Origin: Orobanche coerulescens
Lineage: Eukaryota; Streptophyta; Magnoliopsida; Lamiales; Orobanchaceae
Assembly (NCBI GenBank): GCA_033398695.1
Contig: CM065817.1
Coordinates: 66,142,001-66,206,000, forward strand
Direction: 5' to 3'
DNA: 64,000 nucleotides
This document shows positions 1 to 9,108 of this stretch, one piece after another; position 1 is the stretch's first letter; each line of letters starts with the position of its first letter. The notes beneath the pieces were generated by a model. It did not search any database and was not told where the DNA came from. It saw only the letters and a program-made list of their open reading frames with translations. A program made the translations under genes and the position numbers.

Positions 1-2
1 GA

Positions 3-314
3 GTCGGTGAGTTGGCATACCATTTAGCTTTGCCTCCGTCGTTGAGTCATGTTCATAGCGTATTTCACGTCTCCCAGCTGAGGAAGTATGTTCCGGACCC
101 ATCCCACATTATTGATTTTGGAGACGTGGAGATCGAGAAGGATGTTACGTTCGAGGAGAGGCCCGTTAAGATTTTGGAGCGTCGAGACAAACAGTTAAGG
201 CACAAAACCATTCCTTTGGTTAAGGTGCAATGGTCGAGACACGGAGTAGAAGAAGCGACTTGGGAGTTAGAGGAGGATATGCGTTCGAGACACCCCGAGC
301 TTTTTGATTCTTAA
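3..314 (+). CDS. Element A: 3' end of gypsy pol (integrase C-terminus and chromodomain-like tail), partial
   Basis: The reading frame is open from the window edge to a TAA at 312-314 and has no start here; the rest of the polyprotein lies to the left. About 103 residues remain. It begins with the conserved integrase C-terminal stretch around [13 protein letters not shown] residues and ends with a chromodomain-like core ([17 protein letters not shown]). It closely resembles the tail of element I (47675-48109), which marks A as a Tekay/Del-type chromovirus. The chromodomain-like tail of such integrases is known in the family to bias insertion toward heterochromatin. No stop or frameshift is seen in this fragment. 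The polypurine tract and 3' LTR follow within 40 bases, so this is the true end of pol. Confidence 0.9.
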   Translation, partial: VGELAYHLALPPSLSHVHSVFHVSQLRKYVPDPSHIIDFGDVEIEKDVTFEERPVKILERRDKQLRHKTIPLVKVQWSRHGVEEATWELEEDMRSRHPELFDS

Positions 315-330
315 GTTTCGGGACGAAACA

Positions 331-349
331 TTATTTTAGAGGGGGAGAA
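331..349 (+). other. Element A polypurine tract
   Basis: A purine-rich run (GAGGGGGAGAA at 339-349) sits directly before the TG that opens the LTR. In this family it primes plus-strand DNA synthesis. The preceding motif TTTCGGGACGAAAC recurs before the 3' LTRs of C, D, H and I. Confidence 0.85.
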
Positions 350-835
350 TGTAATATCCGTAATTTTCCGTTTTTAGCAGTTTCCATTTTTGTTGTATGT
401 GTATTTTTATTGACTCGCTTGTAACCGTTTCGACATTTTGAATCTACTTTATTCTTGGAGTTTTTCCATTTGGACGAGTTTTGGTGATGTTTTCACGTAA
501 TTTCATTTTATGACATGTTTTGCTGTATGAACGTTCGATTCTCGTAAAACTCATTCGTTTTCATTGTTTCTTGGGTTGTACAAGTCCGTATGGTTGAGTT
601 GGTCATGTTGAGACTTCCGGTTTGTAAATCCGACGTCGTATCGTGATTTTCGGACGCTTGGGTCATTTTCGTAATTTCCTGTCGTATTTTGGATTCCTCG
701 GTAGTTGGAAGTGCATTTACTTTCGAGCACTCAGCTTCGTTGTTATGAATACCTCGTATTTACACTTTTGATTCTATCCTCGTGTTGTAGTTCGTCGTCG
801 AATCGACGGTGCGATTGGTGTTCGGGCGGGTTCAT

Positions 836-1000
836 TGCGTGCATAACGTCGTTATGCATGATCCATAACGTGCGTTATGACCCTTCACAATTGATAGACA
901 TTTGGTTACGTCGTTAACGGCATTGGGTTACGACGTAACCATCATAACGTGCGTTAATGGCTTGTGTTAACGCACGTAACGCTATTGTCGGCGTTTTTAA
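836..1000 (+). promoter_or_regulatory. Element A U3 palindrome cluster and TATA-like site
   Basis: Six or so near-palindromes share the form NNAACG-centre-CGTTNN: GCATAACGTCGTTATGC (840-856), CATAACGTGCGTTATG (865-880), GGTTACGTCGTTAAC, GGTTACGACGTAACC (926-940), CATAACGTGCGTTAATG and TTAACGCACGTAACG. An AT-rich TTTTTAAA lies near 992. The layout matches the palindrome-then-TATA order of the other LTRs here. Function is inferred from position only. Confidence 0.55.
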
Positions 1001-1548
1001 ACCCGACTTAACCTCGGTCGATTTCTTTTCATTCTTCTTCAACCCTTCTCGCGACGTGAGTGTTCTTGAGTGCCTTTGGAGCGATTTGTCCGTAACAATC
1101 CGTGGATTTCCTTTAGAGATTGATTATTGTGTACCAAGGAGATTAATCTACAACATTCACATCTTCCATCAGTCGAATCCAAGGTATTTCCTCAGAACCC
1201 TAACTTTAACGAATTTGGGGGTTTTTCGGGATTCTAGGGTTTAGTTCCGAATTGTTCATCTATATATCGATATTCTTTATCGATTGTGATTATTGAGTGA
1301 TTCTAAATCCAATTTCCTTGATTTTAATCCGTGAATTATCAATACGGGGAGATTTTGCGTGAACCCTCGCCCGTATCGATTGAACGTCTATTATCGTGAT
1401 TTGTAATCGGGGTTTTGGGAGTATTCCTTTCGATTATTGATGTCCGTTGGGACTGAGTTATGTTAATTCTTCGTTTAGGAACCGTTGTTTTCCATTCGGA
1501 TCATCCGTAGTCACTTTTCACTTCCGATTCTTTGAAGATGTCACAAAG

Positions 1549-1963
1549 GCAAGTACTTTACATTTGTTTACATGTTCTAGTATTTAAATTATGGCTGTAT
1601 AGTGGTTGTTGTGGATGGATATGTGTATGTTCACCCAGGGACGGTCCGACGGGACCTCTAGGGATACGTATTGCCGTGAGTGTGCGTATCGTGAACTGTG
1701 GTTAACCACCTAGGGGTGTCCGACGGGGCTCTGCGGGGTACGGTGGCCGTGAGTCTCGTACCAACGGTTAACTTTGAATTGTGATTTGTTGGAGATAATG
1801 TGTTTTGCGATTGTACATTGTAAATATTCCGGAATATAAAACGTTTTCAAAAATTATTTTTGGCGCATTATTCATCTGATTAGAATGTAGTTCAAATGGA
1901 TTGTACTTGCACTAGCAGTTGTCGCTAACCCCTTAAATGGGGGAAATATTTTTTGTATTTCAG
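1549..1963 (+). other. Predicted leader intron in element A LTR
   Basis: The donor is AAAG|GCAAGTAC, with the intron starting at 1549. A branch-like GCTAACC lies at 1924-1930, a CCCC-TTAAAT-GGGG hairpin at 1929-1942, and a pyrimidine-rich acceptor TTTTTTGTATTTCAG at 1949-1963 followed by G. The length is 415 bases. The same order recurs in C, D, H, I and K. Splicing is inferred from these signals. Confidence 0.5.
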
Positions 1964-2339
1964 GTATTGATCGTGGGGACAAGCGAGCACCCGAGCCGTA
2001 TGAGGATGATGGGCAAGCATGATATTGTCCAGAAGTTGATTATTGGTGTTCTGTCTGTCCATTATTATTGATGTCTGATTTTGGGATTCTGTATTATAAA
2101 ATTGGTTTAAGTACTCGAGTACTTCCGGTTTGAGTTTGTTAATGTTGTGTTCCCGTTTTGGGGAAATGGATTTGATGTCAGAATTTTATTTGTCGGTTAT
2201 AGTCTTTTATTTAGCTTGTCGTTTTATTTATGATGGTTTGTCGTTGTCGAATGTCTTGTTTGGTATGTTAGCCTGGTGGATTTCACAGTGTGGGGTCCAC
2301 GGCGCTGTAATATGCCCCGAACGTCTTGGGGGTGTTACA

Positions 2340-2824
2340 CTCTTACACTCTTTGTAATCGCATTCTTACATTAATACTTGTATCCACGAATATTTGTATT
2401 AATAACATCTCGCGAGAGCATTCAAGCCCGGGCCTAATAAACCCGACAAATCTTGTGTTTTTCCATTCCCACGGATGTGCTCTCGCAATTTTCTGTTGCT
2501 CGACCATTCCAGCAATATCTATCTTCGGATAATATTTCGGGTAACAATAGCGTGGCAAGTAGAGACGCAGTGTTTTCGGCGTTGGATCATCCAAGAACTT
2601 GGAGCGGATTGGATTCGTAGAGATCAAGCAAAGCTTCGGGAATAGCTCGAGAGAAGGATACCATTTAATCAACGGACTACGAGGGTATGTTTTTCGTATC
2701 TCTTGTGTTTCGTTTTATATATTCGTATATACGTAGCTCGATCGATCCTCGTAGGATTCAGATCGAATTAATTTTCGTTTTACCGCTACCGCTGGGCCTT
2801 CGTTTTAGGCACCGAATACCAACA
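2340..2824 (+). repeat. Element B (copia) 5' LTR remnant
   Basis: From about 2552 (GTGGCAAGTAGAGACG) to 2824 (ACCGAATACCAACA) the sequence matches the last 270 bases of B's 3' LTR at 42156-42428, including ACGAGGGTATGTTTTTCGT. The segment 2340-2551 does not visibly match the 3' LTR and is unassigned; it contains CTCGCGAGAG and GCCCGGGC palindromes. Element A ends exactly at 2339, so A probably inserted into this LTR and the start of B lies left of the window. Alternatively, 2340-2551 is unrelated flanking DNA. Confidence 0.7.
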
Positions 2825-2841
2825 GTGGTATCGGACCGTAG
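2825..2841 (+). other. Element B primer-binding site
   Basis: GTGGTATCGGACCG directly after the LTR end resembles the complement of the initiator tRNA-Met 3' end (TGGTATCAGAGC), with two or three changes. Element E has the same site (33131-33147) in the other orientation. Confidence 0.8.
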
Positions 2842-4463
2842 GTCTTGCGATCGTATATATGATATTAGCATTTGGAATGCTTGATTAGATGGTATATGAT
2901 TTGGAATCATAATCGTATTAATCGTTGATTTTCTATTGTTCATCTAAAAATTAATTTTTCATGATTTATGTTACAATATAAATCAATTTTTCTTTTGAAA
3001 AACTGATTTAAATGAGTAATATAAAGATTATAAGAATATTATTTTTGGAATCGGGGCGAAAAAACGAGTCGAAAACGTAAACGGACCCGGCAGCTTGGAG
3101 CCGGCATCGCCTCGCAGCACTGCACTGACCGCGGTCTGACCCATGCGGATATGCTCGGCATCTTCTCGGCCGCTCCTCGGCAATGGTCTCGGTCCTGCAG
3201 TCTGCTTCGCTGGCGGCTTCTTTGGCAAAGGCTCTGCCGTGTTTTCTCTGTGTTTTTATATTTCGTTCGATAATTAGTTTTCCACAAATTAAATTGGATT
3301 TAATTTGACTAAGATTTAATTATGGTAATTTTAATATTAGGGGAATTAATTTAATGAAATATTTTATCGTCCGGAACAAGTTAAAATTGATGGTTGTTTG
3401 AATTAATTGGATTAATTCATTTTGAATGAATCGATTGGATCGGTTCGTATTGTTGATTGGATCAATGTATCTCTACGCTTTCCATTTATATAGTATTTAT
3501 TGGATGAATGCTTTTGAATGGGGATGTGGTTCGTGGACTTAGTTTTTTGAATTGTTCGTTTTATTCGATTGGGTTCTAAAGGCCGTTTTGAGCCTATTTG
3601 TTTTACTAGAAATATTTGTATCTAGGATACAATTTTCAATGTAAAACTTATATGTAATGACGAAGACCGGAGGAAGATCCGTTTCGAGAAGACGAAGATT
3701 CAAGACAAAGACTTGTAATTAGATTACGGAGTTTTTGTTTTCTAGGAACGGTCCATGAACCACATGTTGGTAGAAACTAGGTTGTGAATGGTTGTTTCAT
3801 ATTGTATGAATACCACAAACGCGCTTAAACGAATTAATGTGCAAAGTGTAACATTAATCGCGAAAATTCTCCCACAACAAATTATTAAGTTTATAAGGTT
3901 TCAAGGTTTTCCTTCCCTCCATCGAGCTTTCGGAAAATTGAAATCCAAACCGGATGTGCTATGCTTTCGAGTTATCGGGGTAGTCGTTCGGGGAGGACGG
4001 ATAAATTACCGGGAGCACATTGGATGCCTTCGGTTGGAGCAAATTTTATCCCTAGAAACCTGATAGGTTGCCGGATAAGATTCAATTGTGAAACTGATTT
4101 GCGTCGATGGTATAAACTTAACTTGTTCACGAACCATCTAAACCGTATAGGTTGAGGGGAGTGAACAAGGGGAAAAAGAAGATCGAATCATCCATTAGAT
4201 GGATTGGTGTTAGACACCACTTTATAAAAATTAATAGACTAGAAACCTGTTCGGTTGCCCTCTATTAAGAGTTATAAAGAACTCGATCACCACTATGAAG
4301 TAGAGCGACAATACTTCCGGATTTCACATGGAAGTGTGTTATTCCGATAAAAATAGTGGGAGTTGGGTAACAAGAATAGAAAAGACCTTGATTCTATACT
4401 CAGAACATAATATAACAAGTCACTAATTAATCTGTTATACTTAATGCAGACATAACTATCAAT
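2842..4463 (+). other. Element B untranslated leader
   Basis: No gene is seen. It aligns in layout with the leader of E (31602-33130). The stretch 3060-3240 is unusually GC-rich and differs from E at the matching place. Near the gag end are three short hairpins of form AACC-loop-GGTT at 4058-4069, 4140-4153 and 4244-4255, which recur in E. An ORF-like stretch at 3788-4063 has no recognisable product and is probably chance. Confidence 0.7.
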
Positions 4464-4512
4464 ATGACAATGAATCCACTCGCAATTCTAATCGAAAAGA
4501 ACACCTTAATAG
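4464..4512 (+). pseudogene. Element B gag, 5' fragment before insertion of C
   Basis: ATG at 4464 opens the copia gag; the 16 codons read MTMNPLAILIEKNT and on, matching the start of E's gag (31601 downward). The frame is cut at 4512 by element C and resumes at 13299. The 5 bases before C (AATAG) and after C (AGTGG) fit a decayed 5-bp target duplication with two A/G differences. Confidence 0.85.
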
Positions 4513-4845
4513 TGTAACACCCCAAATCCGTTCAGGGATATTACACGCCGTAGAACCTTTTCTCAAGGATCTACCAGGCTGGTAACAATATAGAACAACT
4601 CAACAATGCCTTTAAGGCTAAAATGACTCAGTAGACCGATTTGGTCTTTCAATAAATACATACAACTCAAACTCATTACATGCCCACACAGGGGTCGAAT
4701 ACAACACACTCCCGTACAACGGGAAAGAATACTTCAGCGGAAAATAAACTATAACTAAACCAATGACATCATACGGATCCTAATGTGATTAGTATCATTC
4801 ATCTTTCATCATCCTTCGTGCCGATCCTGTGTTATGCTCCCAAAC

Positions 4846-6216
4846 CTGAATGCAGAAACAGACATCCACCCCCCGAATACTCGGGGGTTAGCAAAACTCC
4901 ACTATTTTGCTGGTGCAAGAACAAAGTGCAAATACGAGCCATATAAATCACATTCCATGAATAACAATAACCAGGAATTCTGAAAGATCCAAACGTATCG
5001 AAAAGTACTTCCCGAGGCAAGAGTTTGGGTAAAACATTCCAAAAACCGAAAGACCACAAATCAAGGAAAACAATTTATAAAACAGTTTAAACATGCCATC
5101 GAGAGTTTTAATAGAAAACAATTTAGGATTATCAAATCCTTCTCTTTCCAAAATCAACAGGGTCCTCGACCAGTAGGCGGAAAGCAATTTGTAAGAAAAC
5201 CATTCAATCAACACAAGCGAGTCTTCACAAATATTTCCACGGGGTTCTTGACCCAATCGAAATAATATCAACATGAGATCAATCATCTCAACATCACACG
5301 GGGTCCTCGACCCAAAACACAGAATGTCAACACAGCCCATCAAAGACACAACCTCTCGTCCGACCAATACTGCTTAAGACCCCTAGTTAATTAACCCGCG
5401 GAGATCTCGTCAAATGTCCTTGGTTAATTAACCCTGATACCAACGTTTAAAACAAGTTGAAACACACTTTCAGGAACACGAATCACGGTCTATATCGAGA
5501 CCAGCATTTTTAAAAGAGTTGAAAGAATTTTGAAATACGATAATCGTTCGGTAACGGGGTCTTAGCTATCACTCAAATATCCGTTACCAATAAGCCTGCC
5601 AGGCGCCTCCACTGAAACACATGTGCATCGGCGTTCACTCCACTATGTCGGCCGCCCCTTGTACGTGTCACCGCGCCGGCGTCACTCCCGTATGAGCCGC
5701 CCCTTGAACACGCATCAGGTTAAATACCGGCGTTCACCAACCATATGGAGCCGCACATTGCAGCATACACCAGGTCGGAGTGCACGCCCCTCCTCAGAGG
5801 CTCCTGGATATGACGTCTCTCACAACAAGTATTCACATTGTCACAAACATCAAGCACACAGTCAATCGTTGTAACAATTATCAAATCAATACACCAATTC
5901 ACATAGTTTATCCGTTAGTCCACGACCACACGAATAAATAACAACATGCATGTCAACCATAACGCGACGGAAAGAAGCAATATACGTACCCACGCATTAT
6001 CAAGCGCAACGTCAACACCAAACATATCCAAAGGATTCATGTAGTCACTTACAACCCACACAATTTACAAAACACATGCGTTTTGAAAGTGAGCCTTTAA
6101 TGGTGCTAGCCGAATCTTTTGAAAACTCATTTCAAACAAACAAACAAACAAACATACCAAGACGATCACCAATCATCATATCCACAAAACAAGAAATGTA
6201 TGGACAAGGTACTTGC
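4846..6216 (-). other. Predicted leader intron in element C 3' LTR
   Basis: On the minus strand: donor AG|GCAAGTAC (6218-6209), stem AGCAAAA/TTTTGCT (4890-4911) whose 3' arm runs into GCTAACCC, hairpin CCCCCGA-GTAT-TCGGGGG (4869-4887), and acceptor CTGCATTCAG|G ending at 4846. The length is 1371 bases. The intron is inferred from recurrence in other LTRs. Confidence 0.5.
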
Positions 6217-6885
6217 CTCGAATAAGAACAACGCGGAGAATCAACCAAAGTAGGTTGGCACGAACCGACCACGAACCCGCCGACTCCACCGAACGTTAAC
6301 CCGCGACAATAAACTACGAACAACAATAACAACAATGAAAACGAATTCCATAGCACGACCTAAAGTCGTTGAATTGAAGGGACGAACGACACAATTTCAA
6401 GGGTTTCCCCCAAAAGGGCCAAGAACACAAAGATACGATCACAATGAGAATCAAGGTCAAAAACAACGGAAATCCCACCAAACTATCGAAGGGAAACACA
6501 TTGGGACATTTAATCGAACACTCAATGTTCGATAACTCCCAAGAACACTCGAATCACTAATCGAGTTGAACAAACTCGAAATATGGATATACAACCCATA
6601 GAACACGATTAGTAACATCATACTACACCAACCGATGTATCAAAATCGGACTAGAATCGAAATCAAGAACAAATTCTCCGAAAAGTCAACTTGAAGGAAA
6701 ATCAAGAAATATACCTTGATTCGACGAAACACACGGATTGGATGATGATATAATCAACAAGAATCTCCCAAAATGTCTTGGAATTGATTAGAATCGGCCA
6801 AGAACTCGATTTCTTGAGCCTCCCGTCGCCAGCCGCCGAAAAATGGAGAAAAATGAGTAAAAATGAAGTCTAGCCGAGCCCAGGC

Positions 6886-7200
6886 TATATATAGCCGGCA
6901 CGGTTACGACCGTAACCGACAGTGCCTTACGGCCGTAACCGGCATTCGTACAAACCCGCCCAGTGCCTGCCGATCGCTTACGGCCGTAACCGACAGGGCC
7001 TTAAGGCCGTAACTCGGCACTTACCGCCGTACCCGACAGGTCCTTACGGCCGTAACCGGCATTCGTCAAAAACTAGACCAGCACCTGCCGACCACTTACG
7101 GCCGTAATGGATCACGCCTTACGTCCGTAATAGGCCTTCGTACATCCAGGTATGCTGAGCATGTACGGCCATAACCGGCACCTTACGGCCGTAACTCGGC
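6886..7200 (-). promoter_or_regulatory. Element C TATA box and TTACGGCCGTAA array
   Basis: CTATATATAG at 6886-6895 is a strong TATA box. Upstream on the minus strand, to about 7200, are roughly ten copies of TTACGGCCGTAA or one-base variants. The array is missing, with the TATA box, from the 5' LTR copy (deletion near 12674). Confidence 0.75.
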
Positions 7201-7729
7201 CAGGTCAGGCCCTGCTCCGGCCATGACTCGGTCGTGGCCACTCCGATGGCCCGGACGACCCCGAAACCCGAACCTGAATATAAATCGAAGGTACGGTTAC
7301 GACGTACTCGCAAAGATGAATTTGAGCATTAAGAGATCACATAATTCCGACTACCCGAAGGCTCGAAATTCGACAACGGAAGTGATTACCCCAAACTTTG
7401 GGAAATTACAAAAATGGCCCAAAATGCCCAAAAATCACGATACGTGATCGAATAACCAAACCGAAGTAAAAAACACGTCTAACAAAGTTAAACGGACTTA
7501 CGGGAAACTCGAAACAGCAGTTTCGAACGAGATTCGCAAGAATCGAACTCAAGTGCAGAAAAGTCGCCTAAAAGCACGGAGCTCAACAAAACGACGCCGA
7601 AACGAACTCGGATGACAAAAAGTGCAGAATTAATCATTCTCAAAATGACGAAACGGTCATGATCGAGTCATCAAAATGGACTTTTTCCGAAAAAAGAAAT
7701 TACCAGAAATCGAAATTACGGGTATTACA

Positions 7730-8847
7730 CAGTACCCTCCTTAAAAGAAGTTTCGTCCTGAAACTTAAAACAAGTAGGAAGAAGCAATATCCCGCCAGGA
7801 AAACTCAAAGAGATACACAAGAAAGGCATAACTTACGCCCATCGGTGAGACGTTACAAGCAACGCAAAGGAATATACGGCGTGAAAACACGCTCCACGGC
7901 GACTAACACAACGCCACCGGTAGAGACATAATAGACAAGCGTCATCAAACAGAGAATACAATCGAGTCGATTATCCGAACAATGACAAAACACAATGAAC
8001 GAAAATCAATATGATTGACCAACCCAACGGTACATCAATCAAAATGCGAGCTAATCGCTGAACAAATACGGAATTCCACCGCCCAAGGGTTGGAAGATCG
8101 AAAACGAGACTAATTTCCCGAACTTAAGGGAATTATGAAGGAGTCTGAATGTTCAACGATCACGAAACGAGATCAACAAAAACCGAACAATCAAACGATC
8201 GAACCACAACGATCGAGACAACGAAAATCGAACAATCATGTTCGAATCACGAAGAACAATAAAATTCAAACAACAACTCCAAGGTCCACATCTCGACTCG
8301 AGACAATATATGATCCAGTGAAAACAATAAGATGTACATTCACATAAGATCCACAGGAAAGGGAATAGCAATTAAAAAGTCATAACGACAAACGAGTTAT
8401 TCTGAAACAATACCACACTCGTTCGATCAACAAAAGCAAGGGGCAGGACAAGCTCAGAAATGTCAACGAACATAAACGATTCGATAGAGTCGAAAATACA
8501 GAAGTTCAAAATCCGATCCACTTCGAATAAAAAAACTAGTAGAACCAAAAGATATTACTTCCAAACAAGGTTCAAAAGAATCGAACCGAACTCGGAAAAG
8601 TCACAGCGATAACCAGATCGACCCAAAACAAGATCACAGCTCGTTCGAACGATGAAACTGAAATACATAACAAGTTTAGAAAGTATCAACGAACACGAGC
8701 AAATAGATAGAATTGAGAAAGAGAAAATGCAGAAGCCAAAATAATACGGGTATTATATTCGACCTCTTCTAAAAAAAGTGTCGTCCCCGAAACTCACAAC
8801 AACAAAATCAAGGTGACAACACAACAAGCAACCGACAGAAACATCCT
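7730..8847 (-). other. Element C polypurine tract and 3' non-coding interior
   Basis: On the minus strand CTTTTAAGGAGGGTACTG (7730-7747) is the polypurine tract before the 3' LTR, preceded by AGTTTCAGGACGAAAC. The rest matches the non-coding interior of H at 44046-44861 (for example the block near 8460-8530). No coding sequence is recognised. Confidence 0.8.
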
Positions 8848-9108
8848 TCAAAGGTCTCTCAAAGCCGATTCTGATAACTGTGCTGAAGTGCGAACTCCAA
8901 AAGTCTCAGTAGCCAATTCGAAAAACTGAATGCGGTGTCCCTCGAGTCCGCACTTGAAACGCGTTACTGACGAGAAGGACAAATTACACGTGCATGCCCC
9001 GGCACATCGCGGTTGAAATGCCTCGGCTCGGCATACCGAAAATACAAATGCTAGATACAATAGGGCATAACGTCGCAAAACAACATAGCGGAGATGCCAA
9101 CTTAGCAC
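8848..9108 (-). pseudogene. Element C gag remnant (zinc-knuckle end)
   Basis: The minus-strand frame (86 codons) contains the degraded zinc-knuckle region CAGACTCNLSFSS and FKCGLEGHRIQFFEL. It lines up with the two CCHC boxes of H's gag (43905-44020). In both boxes several of the metal-binding Cys/His residues are replaced, for example the last Cys of box two is Phe. The upstream gag body is not recognisable in any frame. In the family this domain binds RNA during particle assembly; this copy is non-functional. Confidence 0.75.

Larger units (their letters stand above)
350..2339 (+). repeat. Element A 3' LTR (Tekay-like gypsy), about 1.99 kb
   Basis: It opens TGTAATATCCG right after the polypurine tract and closes GGGGGTGTTACA, the family's usual ends. 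The 5' partner lies outside the window, so age and target duplication cannot be read. Inside are a palindrome cluster (836-985), a weak TATA-like TTTTTAAA near 992, the motif CCAAGGTATTTC at 1180-1190, and a predicted leader intron at 1549-1963. A pair of similar blocks at about 1630-1770 contains CCGACGGG. Confidence 0.85.
4513..7729 (-). repeat. Element C 3' LTR (3217 bp)
   Basis: Read on the minus strand it runs from 7729 to 4513. The U3 part contains a palindrome array of TTACGGCCGTAA type (6898-7200) ending at a TATA box (6886-6895). Downstream are the predicted donor (6209-6218), blocks of CCGGCGTTCAC/GGAGCCGC repeats at 5630-5800, GGGTC..GACCC hairpins at 5159, 5240 and 5298, and the branch, hairpin and acceptor region at 4846-4911. 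This is the complete LTR copy; the other copy lacks the TATA region. Confidence 0.9.

Noticed and set aside
2343..2672. 109-codon minus-strand frame over the A/B junction
   Set aside because: It spans unassigned DNA and LTR sequence, with no start context or domain; likely chance.
3060..3240. GC-rich island in the leader of B, possibly a captured host exon
   Set aside because: Both strands were read; the small frames (3028-3228 and 3039-3287, minus) show no recognisable domain, and E has a different GC-rich stretch at the same place.
7659..7931. Lysine/arginine-rich open frame antisense to C near the polypurine tract
   Set aside because: A-rich strand gives Lys/Arg codons by composition; it overlaps the LTR border and has no counterpart in H.
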